Assembly (NCBI RefSeq): GCF_017654505.1
Contig: NC_054548.1
Span: 24,486,870-24,550,869 of the forward strand
DNA length: 64,000 nt
Reading direction: 5' to 3'
Origin: Polyodon spathula
Lineage: Eukaryota; Chordata; Actinopteri; Acipenseriformes; Polyodontidae
This document shows, in pieces, positions 12,901-23,199 of the stretch; the stretch's first letter is position 1, and each line of letters opens with the position of its first letter. The notes beneath the pieces were generated by a model. It did no database searches. It saw nothing but the letters and a program-made list of their open reading frames with translations, and was not told the DNA's origin. The translations under genes were made by a program, and so were the position numbers.

Positions 12901-12913
12901 CTCTCCTTTCTGA
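6453..12913 (+). CDS. nfkbiz: NFKBIZ, IkappaB-zeta, nuclear atypical IkB protein (12 coding exons, 651 aa)
   Basis: Coding exons: 6453-6687, 7597-7733, 8175-8211, 8764-8858, 8967-9598, 10071-10176, 10516-10662, 11257-11320, 11697-11866, 12364-12474, 12580-12747 and 12860-12913. All introns are GT-AG and phases join without a break, ending at TGA 12911-12913. The product is a nuclear ankyrin-repeat regulator that binds NF-kB p50 and turns on secondary-response genes such as IL-6. The N-terminus MIVDRI and the GLMTSPINLGYFYG motif match vertebrate IkappaB-zeta and fix the start. An OCA motif lies near residues 91-106, basic clusters KRH (146-148) and YKR (159-161) near the expected NLS, a Pro/Gln-rich activation region in exon 5, and ankyrin repeats from about residue 379 onward. 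At 651 aa it is somewhat shorter than the 718 aa human protein, mainly in the N-terminal half. NFKBID and BCL3 are relatives, but the N-terminal motifs exclude them. Confidence 0.97.
6872..6922. repeat. (TA)n microsatellite in NFKBIZ intron 1
   Basis: About 25 TA units, interrupted once by TTA near 6907. It sits in the first intron, well away from the splice sites. Confidence 0.95.
7597..7733 (+). CDS. nfkbiz: NFKBIZ coding exon 2, OCA motif
   Basis: Encodes residues 79-124, including KGFQGVRVKNPVKELL. This matches the OCA motif shared by OCA-B/POU2AF1-type coactivators and by human IkappaB-zeta. In the coactivators the motif contacts POU2F (Oct) factors. Splice sites are TGGCAG|GTCAG and AACCAG|GTAACT. 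Confidence 0.93.
8175..8858 (+). CDS. nfkbiz: NFKBIZ coding exons 3 and 4 (8175-8211 and 8764-8858)
   Basis: Exon 3 has only 37 nt and reads VQWSTEGPEEFK. It is needed to put exon 4 (ELKTILCEGKRHASEN...) into frame, because exon 4 alone begins with an in-frame stop after phase 0. The joined FKELK segment matches FRELKN of the mammalian protein. A second AG six bases downstream of the exon 3 acceptor (8179-8180) could remove two residues by tandem-acceptor use. Exon 4 carries two basic clusters at the position of the mammalian nuclear localisation signal, with weaker basic character here. Confidence 0.88.
8967..9598 (+). CDS. nfkbiz: NFKBIZ coding exon 5, large activation-region exon
   Basis: At 632 nt this is the largest coding exon. 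It opens with TPPQTPT, the conserved phosphosite-like motif, then runs through a Pro/Gln/Ser-rich region. It ends with MSFFQWQIEQEDRKLANIS and LSKDADGDM, the highly conserved lead-in to the ankyrin domain. In mammals the matching region holds the transactivation domain. It is the most diverged part of the protein, and the length difference from human lies here. Confidence 0.95.
10071..12747 (+). CDS. nfkbiz: NFKBIZ exons 6-11, ankyrin-repeat domain
   Basis: These six exons encode the ankyrin stack that grips NF-kB p50. Typical repeat cores are visible: FLHIAVAQGR (exon 6), GRTPLHVCAEKGH (exon 7), MTALHLAVVSHN (exon 9), GRTAVHIAAEEANLELL (exon 10) and GNTALHIAASL (exon 11). The exon 7/8 join reads AQAIQAIQKG, a local AIQ duplication where human has SQVLQAIQKG. 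The last exon adds a 17-residue tail ending HSSPF. Confidence 0.95.
11958..12259. mobile_element. Internally deleted Tc1/mariner element in NFKBIZ intron 9
   Basis: Inverted ends start CAGAGCATCAAAAG on the left and CCGAGCATCAAAAG on the right arm's complement. Matching continues inward to TATCAC, and TA dinucleotides flank both ends. Between them, 12024-12113 in frame reads a Tc1 transposase piece including SPRTGRPSVITPAQDRQIV, the DNA-binding helix-turn-helix and GRPR-type region. The rest of the transposase is gone. The right end shows a second partial copy of the terminal repeat at about 12210-12226. Confidence 0.85.
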
Positions 12914-12997
12914 GCCACCAGCATTTCATTGACAACCACTGTCAGTTAGGCAGTCCAGTTTATTCGTCCGTAAGCATTTGCCACAGGCAGATGTGTG

Positions 12998-13014
12998 TTG
13001 TTTCTATGAAACAA
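12998..13014 (+). promoter_or_regulatory. Triloop RNA hairpin 1 (UAU loop) in NFKBIZ 3' UTR
   Basis: TTGTTTC-TAT-GAAACAA forms a perfect 7-bp stem with a UAU loop. A stem capped by a pyrimidine-purine-pyrimidine triloop is the target shape for Regnase-1 and for Roquin. Mammalian NFKBIZ mRNA is a known target of both. Confidence 0.6.
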
Positions 13015-13027
13015 AGGAGCTTTTGTT

Positions 13028-13042
13028 CACTACTGTGTAGTG
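13028..13042 (+). promoter_or_regulatory. Triloop RNA hairpin 2 (UGU loop) in NFKBIZ 3' UTR
   Basis: CACTAC-TGT-GTAGTG forms a perfect 6-bp stem with a UGU loop, 13 nt after the first hairpin. The loop again fits pyrimidine-purine-pyrimidine. Confidence 0.6.
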
Positions 13043-13182
13043 TTTTGTGTATTAAAAGAGGTACATTTAAGCAAGGACCCGGTTTGATCAGTGTGCAACA
13101 GCAGTGTTTGTCAAGGTGATCTAATCTAAGAGATAGCCTTGTCTGATAAGTTGTTCCAAACGACTGTCTTGCAAATGCAAAT

Positions 13183-13214
13183 CCATGCCACATTTCCCAT
13201 GTAAAATGTCATGG
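13183..13214 (+). promoter_or_regulatory. Bulged RNA hairpin 3 in NFKBIZ 3' UTR
   Basis: CCATG plus ACATTT pair with AAATGT plus CATGG, giving 11 base pairs interrupted by a two-base CC bulge, around an 8-nt loop. Function is unknown. Confidence 0.4.
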
Positions 13215-13899
13215 TAAAAACACAGCAGAGAATTGTAAAGCATAGTGAACGAAAGAAAGATTAAGCAGGAATGGTAAAACACAGGGAGGCAAAGTATTGT
13301 GTGGCAAATTAAATGTATAGTAAAAGTATTTGAAAAGCATGCACATTTGCAATGGGAAACTTTTGTTAAGGATTACAATTTGCTTCCATCCCTTACATTT
13401 ATTATTTGATTGACGCAACTATAACACGCTGATAAACCGGACTTGCTTTTGCTAAGAAGTTTAACATCAACAGTTAGTTGTGATAATGCTGTACATATTT
13501 AATACCTAGTCATTGAAATCCAGTAAAAGAAGAATGTTTAATGTAAATGTTTAATGAAATAAATTGCTGGATATTAAATTGACTTGTGTATGATTGCAAT
13601 GTTTTTATTAATATTATTTCTTTCTTTAAGGTTCTCTAATTGTTTATGCGGAATGTGGGGGTTGTTTAGATGTAAAACGTATCCTGGTTTATTATAAATG
13701 TAGTCAGGTTAGTTTTCAGAGTTTAATTTCAACTGTAGTTTGTTTGCTCAGAGCTCACATCAGTTGACTAAGTATGTCTTGTAGACAATGTTTCTTCATC
13801 CAGGCTTTATTGTGACAGACAATCAATAAAAGCCTGTGTGTGTTTCTCATTTTTGTGTTGTTGTTAATTATGCATAATTCCAATAAAGACATTTCTAAA

Positions 13900-16350
13900 C
13901 GAATCGCCTGTATGAATTTTTTGTACAATGTTCTTTACCTATGTTTAGAATTGATCTTCTTTACAGTATGTCAACTGCAATTTTACAGCATGCTTAATAG
14001 GGTTACCAACATTTCATTTTAACAGTGAAAAGGGAGGTAGACTTTTTTCTGACCCTATCAGTAAATCACTGCATCATGCACGGTGGAGAAAGGGTTGCCA
14101 CCACTGGTTAACAAGCAAAACACTGATTTCTGTCTTCATATATTGACCCCCAACCACTCACTCATGCAAAATGCCTTTTACCATTTCACTGTACTACCAA
14201 AAATTACAACCTGCTTCAGTGTTATTTAATTGTGTGTCTAATCTGGTAAATTAGGGCTGTCGATTATTGGCTGCTGTTGAAATGACCACATCTAGGTAAA
14301 CTGAACTGGGATTAACTATACATATAAAACAGGCACTTTTTACATTGTAAATGCCGGATGCTAGGAATCCAGTTTTTGGAACACGTCACAGTAATGATCT
14401 AAGGCTCTTGAGCAATAATGGAATTTTCCAACAGCCTGATAGCAAGCTCTAATAAACACTCATTTTATAACATCGTTTTCCAAGTCAAGCATAGAACCAG
14501 GGGTAAAAGAGTGCTAATCTTGTTAACCAGATTATCCCCACAATTGCAAATAACAGTGCTCCTGTACTGGGAGTACTGTGAAAATGTGACTGTTTTAGTC
14601 ACGTTCACTGCTGGCAGAGATTCAGAGTAAAGTTCAAGGGTCCAGGGAAGCTGTTCAATGAAATGGCAGTTGACAAGGCTAATAGAAGCTGAACAAACCC
14701 TGAATGTGTTCTGCTTCTACATAATTTACCCATTGTACAAATCTTTCAAATTGCCTACAAGTTGTCAACCTGTATGGCAGAAACACTACTTACAGATTTT
14801 TTGATGGATGCGAATTCTCCTTCTCCCTGCATAAGGTTTTAGAGCAGAATTACATAATAAGTAACAGTACCATACCTTTTATACCATATATCCAGCTTTA
14901 GAAATATCTCTGATTTGCTGCAAGCACTCTGTAACCTAGATTAGGTTACAGTATAGCGATGTTTGTGGTGCCTGCCAGGCTGCATACTGGTCAGTAACAG
15001 CACTGTCCTTCCTAAAGCCCCCACCCTTTCAACATGTGCAGGGGCAGGGGTCTGTGGCGTTGCGAAGCACATATCAATAGGGGTTGTGCTTTTTTTCCAT
15101 GTTGTTTGTAGTACAGGCCAGAAAGGTGACTCCTAACTTCCTAATCATTCTCAAGACCCATTTTACCAAGATAATTAAAAGAAAATTGGGCGCTCCCGTG
15201 TTTTTACAAAATTATACAGAAATCAAAGCGTGTGCTGCATATCTCAAACTGGATCTCTGATTAATGAGAGAAAAGGATCTGTAATCTATTGTGTGGGGAA
15301 ATATTGTGCTTGGCGCCAAGCAGAGGTGAGAATTATGGCTAGTTGGGAAATGGATTTTGGAGATGAATAGCCTGAGGCAACTTTGAATTTCTGTGTCAAA
15401 GTCTGCAGGCAGCCTGTAAATAAAATATACAGTTTATTAGTCAATAAAAGTGGAATTAGTAAATCGAGAGGCTCTTGTGGTTGGTCGTTCCAGTGATAAT
15501 TTTGATCATTTTGCCACCAAATTGTGATAAAACATTCTTTACCAGCCATTTCTAAGTATCAGAATCTGGGCATATGATGGAACCTGTGTGTCTGGCCATC
15601 AGTACTTATGTCATTTGTACATGTACATTCAGAGGAGGAGGTAGGTCGTGGTAATATGTGTCATGATCCTGATAGCTCACATTTTGGGGATGTATGTTCC
15701 TAACATCATTACTATATCGGGGTAGAGGACCAGATGAGAAGCAACTTGCCATGTGTCTGAGATTAACAAAGGGCCTGTGGTGATTAAGCAATTTTACCAA
15801 ATAGTCTTTTTGCTACTTGTTTTCAAACCTGCCCTGTCTGAACAACACATGCCAGTCTGTCCACAGCACTACAGTGAAGGGCTGCTTTATAATGGACAGG
15901 GTGAGTTGTACCCTCCTCTCCAACAGACTGGTGTGGAGCTGTGGTGAAACGTCAGGGTGTTGTACCCTCTCTAGGGTGGTGTGGAGCTGTGGTGAAACAT
16001 CACGGTTCATTTGTGTCTAATTACATGACCAGAGTCGTTTATAAAACAATAGGGAATTGTCTGTTCTCTAGGGTCCAATGTAATTTTATCTAGGATGCTC
16101 GACAACCGAACAACACATACAGTACATTGCTTTTAATAATTGCAAACTGCATGGGGCTATTTTAGCAAAAGCTTGCAAAAGCGATCAGGCAAAAAGACAA
16201 GAAATCAGACAGCCATTGAAATCAATGCTGTTAAGTACAAATAACACTAAAGTTGGACTTTTGGCTGTTATAAATACCCCCTACTGGAGCTCCTTATTAA
16301 GCTCCAGCCTCCACAAAACTGAGAATAAAAGCGAGTAGCAGCCTTTTATA
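13900..16350. other. Intergenic, nothing recognised
   Basis: No exon or mobile element is recognised across this stretch. A short imperfect tandem repeat at about 15920-16005 holds GTGTGGAGCTGTGGTGAAAC twice. Confidence 0.5.
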
Positions 16351-16351
16351 T

Positions 16352-18840
16352 AAGAACATAAGAACATAAGAAAGTTTACAAATGAGAGGAGGCCATTTGG
16401 CCCATCTTGCTCGTTTGGTTGTTAGTAGTTTATTGATCCCAGAATCACATCAAGTAGCTTCTTGAAGGATCCCAGGGTGTCAGCTTCAACAACATTACTG
16501 GGGAGATGGTTTCAGACCCTCACGATTATCTGTGTAAAAAAGAGCTTCCTATTTTCTGTTCTGAATGCCGCTTTGTCTAATCTCCATTTGTGACCCCTGG
16601 TTCTTGTTTCTTTTTTCAGGTCGAAAAAGTACCTTGGGTCGACATTGTCAATACCTTTTAGAATTATGAATGCTTGAATTAGGTCACCGCGTAGTCTTCT
16701 TTGTTCAAGACTGAACAGATTCAATTCTTTTAGCCTGTCTGCATAAGACAAGCCTTTTAAACCTGGAATAATTCTGGTCGCTCTTTTTTGCACTCTTTCT
16801 AGAGCAGCAATATCTTTTTTATAGCGAGGTGACCAGAACTGCACACAATATTCAAGATGAGGTCTTACTAATGCATTGTACAGTTTTAACATTACTTCCT
16901 TTGATTTAAATTCAACACTTTTCACAATGTATCCAAGCATCTTGTTAGCCTTTTTTATAGCTTCCCCACATTGTCTAGATGAAGATATTTCTGAGTCAAC
17001 AAAAACACCTAGGTCTTTTTCATAGATTCCTTCTCCAATTTCAGTATCTCCCATATGATATTTATAATGCACATTTTTATTGCCTGCGTGCAGTACCTTA
17101 CACTTTTCTCATTAAATGTCATTTGCCATGTGTCTGCCCAGTTCTGAATCTTGTCTAGATCATTTTGAATGACCTTTGCTGCTGCAACAGTGTTTGCCAC
17201 TCCTCCTATTTTTGTGTTGTCTGCAAATTTAACAAGTTTGCTTACTATACCAGAATCTAAATCATTAATGTAGATTAGGAATAGCAGAGGACCTAATACT
17301 GATCCCTGTGGTACTCCACTGGTTACCACACTCCATTCTGAGGTTTCTCCTCTAATCCGTACTTTCTGTTTTCTACATGTTAACCACTCCCTAATCCATG
17401 TACATGTGTTTCCTTGAATCCCTACTTCGTTCAGTTTGAGAATTAATCTTTTATGCAGGACTTTGTCAAAAGCTTTCTGGAAATCTAAATAAACCATGTC
17501 ATATGCTTTGCAATTATCCATTATCGATGTTGCATCCTCAAAAAAATCAAGCAGGTTAGTTAGACACGATCTCCCTTTCCTAAAACCATGTTGACTGTCT
17601 CCCAGGACACTGTTACCATATAGGTAATTTTCCATTTTGGATCTTATTATAGTTTCCATAAGTTTGCATATAATAGAAGTCAGGCTTACTGGTCTGTAGT
17701 TACCTGGTTCAGTTTTGTTTCCCTTTTTGTGGATCGGTATTACGTTTGCAATTTTCCAGTCTGTCGGTACCACCCCTGTGTCAAGAGACTGCTGCATGAT
17801 CTTGGTTAGCGGTTTGTAAATAACTTCTTTCATTTCTTTGAGTACTATTGGGAGGATCTCATCCGGCCCAGGGGATTTGTTTATTTTAAGAGCTCCTAGT
17901 CCCTTTAACACTTCTGCCTCAGTTATGCTAAAGTTATTTAAAACTGGATAGGAACTGGATGACATGTGGGGCATGTTGTCCGTATCCTCCTTTGTAAAAA
18001 CTTGTGAAAAGTAATCATTTAATATATTTGCTATTTTTTTTTCTTCATCTATGATTTTGCCATTTGTATCTCTTAGACATTTAACCTCCTCTTTGAATGT
18101 TCTCTTGCTGTTGTAATATTGGAAAAACATTTTGGAATTGGTTTTAGTAATGTTCATTTCTATTTCTCTCTTGGCCTTTCTAACTTCTTTTTTGACTTGC
18201 ATTTGCAGTTCCGTGTACTCTTTCTGTGTACTTCCATTTTGGTCCCTTTTTAACGCTCTGTAAAGTGTCTTTTTTCACTGTATATTTTTTTTAATTGATC
18301 TATTAAACCATTTTGGCAATTTAGTTTTACATGTAGATTTGTCTACTTTAGGGATGTAATTGTTTTGCACCTCTAGTACTACATTTTTGAAGAACAGCCA
18401 TCCTTTTTCTGTTTTCTCTATTTTACTCCAATCTACTTCTGTTAGTCTCTGTTTCATACCTTCATAGTTTGCTTTTCTAAAATTGTAAACCTTTGCTTTA
18501 GTCATTACTTTTGGGGTTTTAAAAAGCACTTAAAACGAGACCATGTTGTGGTCTGAGTTTGCTAATGGTTCTCTGACCTCTGTTTTAGTTATTCTGTCTT
18601 CGTTATTTGAAAAGACTAAATCAAGGCATGCCTCCCCTCTAGTCGATGCCTTGACAAATTGTGTTAGGAAGCAGTCAATTGTCATTTCCACCATTTCAAT
18701 TTCATCCGTCGTGCTCCCCACCGGGTTTTCCCATTTTATATGGGGGAAGTTGAAATCCCCCATTAGTATGGCTTCTCCTTTGCTACACACATTTCTAATG
18801 TCATTGTATACTTGCCTTGCAGGTGAATCAACTTGAATGA
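16352..18840 (-). mobile_element. CR1-type LINE, 5'-truncated, endonuclease end plus reverse transcriptase
   Basis: The right end (5' of the element) encodes the last part of an APE endonuclease with MGDFNFPH and NSDHNMVSF. Next comes a reverse transcriptase at 18202-17009 with NYRPVSLTS, the QHGFRKGRSC segment, AYLDFQKAFD-like YLDFQKAFD, SGVPQGSVLGPLLF and LVKFADNTK. The 3' domain follows in another frame at 17072-16512. The catalytic FADD box reads FADN, so an active-site aspartate is lost. A frameshift near 17070 and a stop after the endonuclease also disable it. The element ends at TTATGTTC octamers, seen on the + strand as TAAGAACATAAGAACATAAG. It is a dead but fairly young copy. Confidence 0.93.
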
Positions 18841-19106
18841 ACTGATTGGCAATTGGTCATCAATCAGGATCAGGTGATCCACTAGATGGTAAAGATCACA
18901 CCATTCTTAACTATATACAATCCAAAATAGCAAACCACCACCAGAATACCTACTATTTACATATGTAACATATGCAGGGATTTCACACCAGAATCAAAAT
19001 AAACTATGTGTGCCTTTCTTCAGCTTTTCTGTTTGGCAATTCTGAGATTTTTTGTTTGTTTGTTATAATGGTTGTTAAGAGCAACACCAGAAGTGAACCA
19101 TTAGAG

Positions 19107-19400
19107 CAATGGTTCTCAACCCTGGTCCTGGCACCCAGTTACATAATTAATCCTTAATTGAACTAATCATTTGCCTAATCTGAGCTTTTTAATTATTTTA
19201 AACAGATGAAGATTTCACTTTAGGTATACAACTGTATAATGAACATAAATTCTTAAACTTTTTATAAGCCAATCTATTTAAAAAGGTCATATTAGGCAAA
19301 TTATTAGTTCAACTAAGGGTTCAATTATGTAATTGAGTGCTTGGTTGGAACAAAAACCAGCAGGGCAGTGTTCCCCCAGGACCAGGGTTGAGAACCACTG
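19107..19400. mobile_element. hAT MITE with perfect 8-bp target-site duplication
   Basis: The ends are inverted repeats: CAATGGTTCTCAACCCTGG on the left and CAGTGGTTCTCAACCCTGG on the complement of the right end. Both sides are flanked by CATTAGAG (19099-19106 and 19401-19408). Arms continue to match inward (the TTACATAATT and GCCTAAT segments), so the 294-bp unit can fold into one long hairpin. There is no transposase. The end sequence is typical of Charlie-like hAT elements. Confidence 0.92.
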
Positions 19401-19409
19401 CATTAGAGT

Positions 19410-20215
19410 ACTGTCACAGGAATGTTTTACTGTACAAGCCAACAGTCCCTTTATCACCGGGACAGTCCCAATCAGATCCACTCACAATGGAGAAGTCTAT
19501 ACTGCTGTTTCTCCTCTGCTGGTTTAACACGATTTGATGTGTAGAATGTCAGTAAACACGAAGGACCCAATGTGAAGTGAAGGGCTGCAGTAAATGCTGT
19601 ACCACTGGTCTCTACAGACTGTGTCATGCATTCACAGTAAAGCGAGTTGAGCGTGGATGTAGTCATTCTGTGGAAACCAAGTCAAAAAGTAGTTCTTTAT
19701 TATGGGTGGTAAAAAAATGCACATGGTAGTACAGAGAGTAATAGTAACTGAAGTAAGTGAAACAGGTTGACAGAGTGCTTTGAATGATACAAGATGATTT
19801 TGAGCACTCAAGGTCAGAGCGGCCAGTAATCCCGCTGTAGCTGCTCTGATTTCTTGTAGAGTGGCTATCAGCTTGTGTTCTGCAGCTTTTATATACTATT
19901 CTATGTATAAAAAAGCATTAGTAAGTACACACATATATTCTGCTAGTAAACCTCAGTAGCAGTGTCTATAAAATTATATCATAAGCATTCATTTACACCA
20001 CAGATGATGACAAAAGGGGAACTTAGTTTGTCTTGGTGGAACTCTTCAGCTGTGACATGTAGAATTTTGTTCTATTTTTTCTTGTGCCAGATGTGTGTCT
20101 GAGTAAATGTGTGGGTGCGTGCGTGTGAAAGTTGTATCAGACTGCATCTGGAGTTTACCATTCTTTTATCATTTTAGAATGACGGGTGTAGCAATTCGTC
20201 CATCCTTTTCATGAT
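19410..20215. other. Intergenic, nothing recognised
   Basis: No gene or repeat is recognised between the hAT MITE and the first SINE. Confidence 0.45.
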
Positions 20216-20219
20216 ATAT

Positions 20220-20455
20220 CAAAGGGCTTGATAGCAGGAGGTCCCCGGTTCAAATCCCCAGTCAGCCCCTCTTGTGTGTGACCCTGAGCAAGTCACTTAA
20301 CCTCCTTGTGCTCTGTCCTTCGGATGAGACATAAAACAAATGAGATCCTGTTGTAAGTGACTCTGCAGCAGCAATTGTGATGCATAGTTCACCCTCTAGT
20401 CACTGTAAGTCGCTTTGGATAAAAGCATTTGCTAAATGACTAAATAATAATATTG
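20220..20455 (+). mobile_element. tRNA-derived SINE, family 1, tail type A
   Basis: The B box GGTTCAAATCC at 20247-20257 marks the tRNA-like head. The body shares TGACCCTGAGCAAGTCACTTAACCTCC with the copies at 24.3, 25.5 and 44.1 kb. The tail reads CTGTAAGTCGCTTTGGATAA and ends in CTAAATGACTAAATAATAAT, an L2-clade type 3' end. The first bases of the head are missing or diverged. Confidence 0.88.
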
Positions 20456-20459
20456 TTAT

Positions 20460-22720
20460 AATGCAATGTGTGTATTCTGACACGTGACCAAAAACAGTAC
20501 ATATCCGCTTCTTGTCTACTACTTGTCGTGGTCCTTTAATGAGTAATACCTGTGATCCGAAGTTGGCATGAATGCATCCTCCCCAATCCCATTTAAGTTT
20601 TGCAATCTAATTAATTATCATTTGGTCTTATTACACATCGCACAGTAGTAGCCTATTAGGACTCTGACATGTATTGTGATATGTGTCAAACTGTGACCTG
20701 CATCACGCTACAATTATAGAAGAACAGTTTGTCCATGTCTTTCTCTTTATATTCTCAAACCTCTACAAAGCACTGTAGCAGAGAGGGGCTTGGGAACTGT
20801 CCATCAGTACATTTCCACATTGACAAAACTGTTGCCACTACTGTCTACACCAGGGCTTTTCAAACTCGATCGAGAGATCACCTTCCTTGACTGTCCCACA
20901 TAGCTATTCTGGTCAATTTAATCTTGTCTTGCACATGCCATGTATAGGCTGTGATAAGCATTTGAGACACTTACTGTACCACACTGGCGACCCGCTCGCA
21001 ATGTCTTTCTGTCAGGCTCACGGGCTGCTTTCTCCTGACAGCAAGGGCAGTGTGGAATCGACATCACCTTTCAATTATTGCAAACATTGGCTCATGGGTA
21101 AAGCAAGTTCATCAGTCTCAAAAGTCAGCTTTATTCATTATGCTGTATATGTATACTCTCTAAGTGCAAATGGGCGTTGTGTAATGGAGCTGCCAAGACT
21201 TGCCTGCCCATTGACTCAATGTATAAATATTTGTGTTTTCATCCCAGCTACAGCCATGACACAGTGGGCAGCATTGTAAATTTAAGCATGACTTCCAGGA
21301 AAGGTTTTTCATGGCATACATCCATAATAGTGATGAAGCCAGACGTGACCCTGTTGAATCATTATGGCAAGTAGCACAGGTTCATTATATACCAATCAAC
21401 AGATTTCAGTGGAAAGAATAGCATAGGATAGTGAAGCTTTTTTTTGATGAGTTGAAATTCGTAGAAGTCTGTTGACCATAGAAAGTATATCAGTTCCAGA
21501 GATTTCCAGAGATGTCTTTACGTTACGTAGCGTACAGTTGATTTTGGCATGGATATCAAAACTCGAAAAAAAAATCCTTGTTGAAAGAATGTATTGTGTG
21601 TTTATCTCGCTGACTTGACCAAACGGGATTGATTGTTGTGCAGAGCTCACATCCCTCCATGTATGGTACACCTTTTTGCATACAGTATCTGCCTCAATCT
21701 GGGCTTGTATTGGTGGCTGCTGTCTCTCACAATTGGGTAGTGTAGTACTCTCAGACCATAACAAGGTCTGTTTGTTTCCAGTCATGGCAGTCCAAAAAAA
21801 ACAAAAGTAGAGTTATAATGTAACCCTCAACAGTCCTCCTAGCATTTGGATTCACACAAAATGTGTAAAGTTTTAGGCAAATATATGCTATTACTATGTC
21901 TGTGTGCCCATACTGAAAACATTCAAACTTATGCTAAAACCACAACATATGATAGCATCTGTAAGCATGGTAAAACTGTGCTATTTTTATTTTTAGTTTA
22001 CTTTACTTTAGGTATGATTCCTAGGTAATGGAAAAAAATGCACTTCAAGTTACTTCTACAAGTTACTAGTGGTTGTTTGGAAGATTAAAAGTGAATTTAA
22101 ATATACTGTCTCACTTTCAGCTATTTTATTTTGTATTTCTAATTTCGTAAATTAAACTGTATGTAGTATGCAGTACCAGGGGTTAGAAAGAAGGAAAGAG
22201 ACTCATAATTGTGGGTGGGAAAGCTGGCTTTGCTGAGACAGATGACAAGCTCCATGTGATTCAGGGCCACTATCAGTCGTCATTTACAAGGAACACCAGA
22301 CGTGGGCATTGCCTAAATCTGTGACCACTTACCAAATGATCAGACAGTGGTGGCAACGCACCTGGCACCAGTTTTATTTTAATACTAGCTGTGTTGGTGA
22401 TTGTACTGCTTAACAATTAGATCCCTTTATAGGTTAAACTGCTTGTTAGCTTAACATTACTTGGCTAATTGCTTGCTAACTGTCTTAGATTACTAGACTA
22501 ATTGCTTGCTAACTGTCTTAGATTTTTCCAGCTGCGACTGAGACAAGACACCTGTTTAGACTGCACCTGTATGTCTCTCGAGCTTCTCCTCCTACTATGT
22601 ACTGTACTCGCCTGACTTAAGTTACTGGATCCTCGGCTGATGCACTGTTGCACTTGTATTATGTTACCATAGATTACATTGCTGTAATCCTAGCTTGTTC
22701 CATTTTATTTTTATATTGTA
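20460..22720. other. Intergenic, minor repeats only
   Basis: No gene is recognised. A 26-bp direct repeat (CTAATTGCTTGCTAACTGTC...) occurs at 22465-22490 and 22498-22523. A stretch near 20850 (CAGGGCTTTTCAAACT) resembles a hAT end, but no partner was found. Confidence 0.45.
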
Positions 22721-22734
22721 TTTTAGTAGTGTAA

Positions 22735-23160
22735 TTTGCACTTTATTAATTCACGTGCAGTTGTACAGAGACTCCAATTGAATGATTGATTAGCAATTGA
22801 GTCTCGGTACAGCTGCATAAAAGCAGCATTCACTCACCCGGGGTTGTGTGTTCAGGAGTTGAGAACGCGGGAGAGAGAGAGGAGAAGCATAATTATAAAT
22901 ATCAATTGCTACAGCATGCTGGAAGTGCCAGCATGGTACTTGTTTGTCTGTTTCTCCACTGTCTTGTTTAGTGTTGTCCATTTTGTTTACCTTTTTATTT
23001 TGGCTTCAAGTGCCGTGTGCTGTTTTGTTTAAATCTCGTTTATTAAATGCTGAGCACAGCTCAGCTTCACCAAACATCCACATCTATGTCTGTCTGTCCT
23101 GTGTTATTGTTCCAGGTCTGACGTCACCCACTACAGCCGTCTTTGTCACATATGGTGTCC
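22735..23160 (+). mobile_element. Candidate solo LTR of a Gypsy-like element
   Basis: The order of signals resembles an LTR: a TATA-like GCATAAAAGC near 22815, a T-rich region, ATTAAA near 23043, then a transition ending TTTGTCACA before TATGGTGTCC, which could be the start of a primer-binding site. No gag-pol frame follows and no target-site duplication was found, so this is tentative. Confidence 0.35.
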
Positions 23161-23199
23161 TGCATGAGATAAGCGCCTCCAAGCAGCAGCAGTTTGTTT

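Larger units (their letters stand above)
12914..13580 (+). promoter_or_regulatory. nfkbiz: NFKBIZ 3' UTR with polyadenylation signal
   Basis: The 3' UTR runs from the stop codon to an AATAAA at 13558-13563. Two further AATAAA signals at 13825-13830 and 13882-13887 could give a longer form. It holds two triloop hairpins and a third bulged hairpin, listed separately. Confidence 0.75.
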
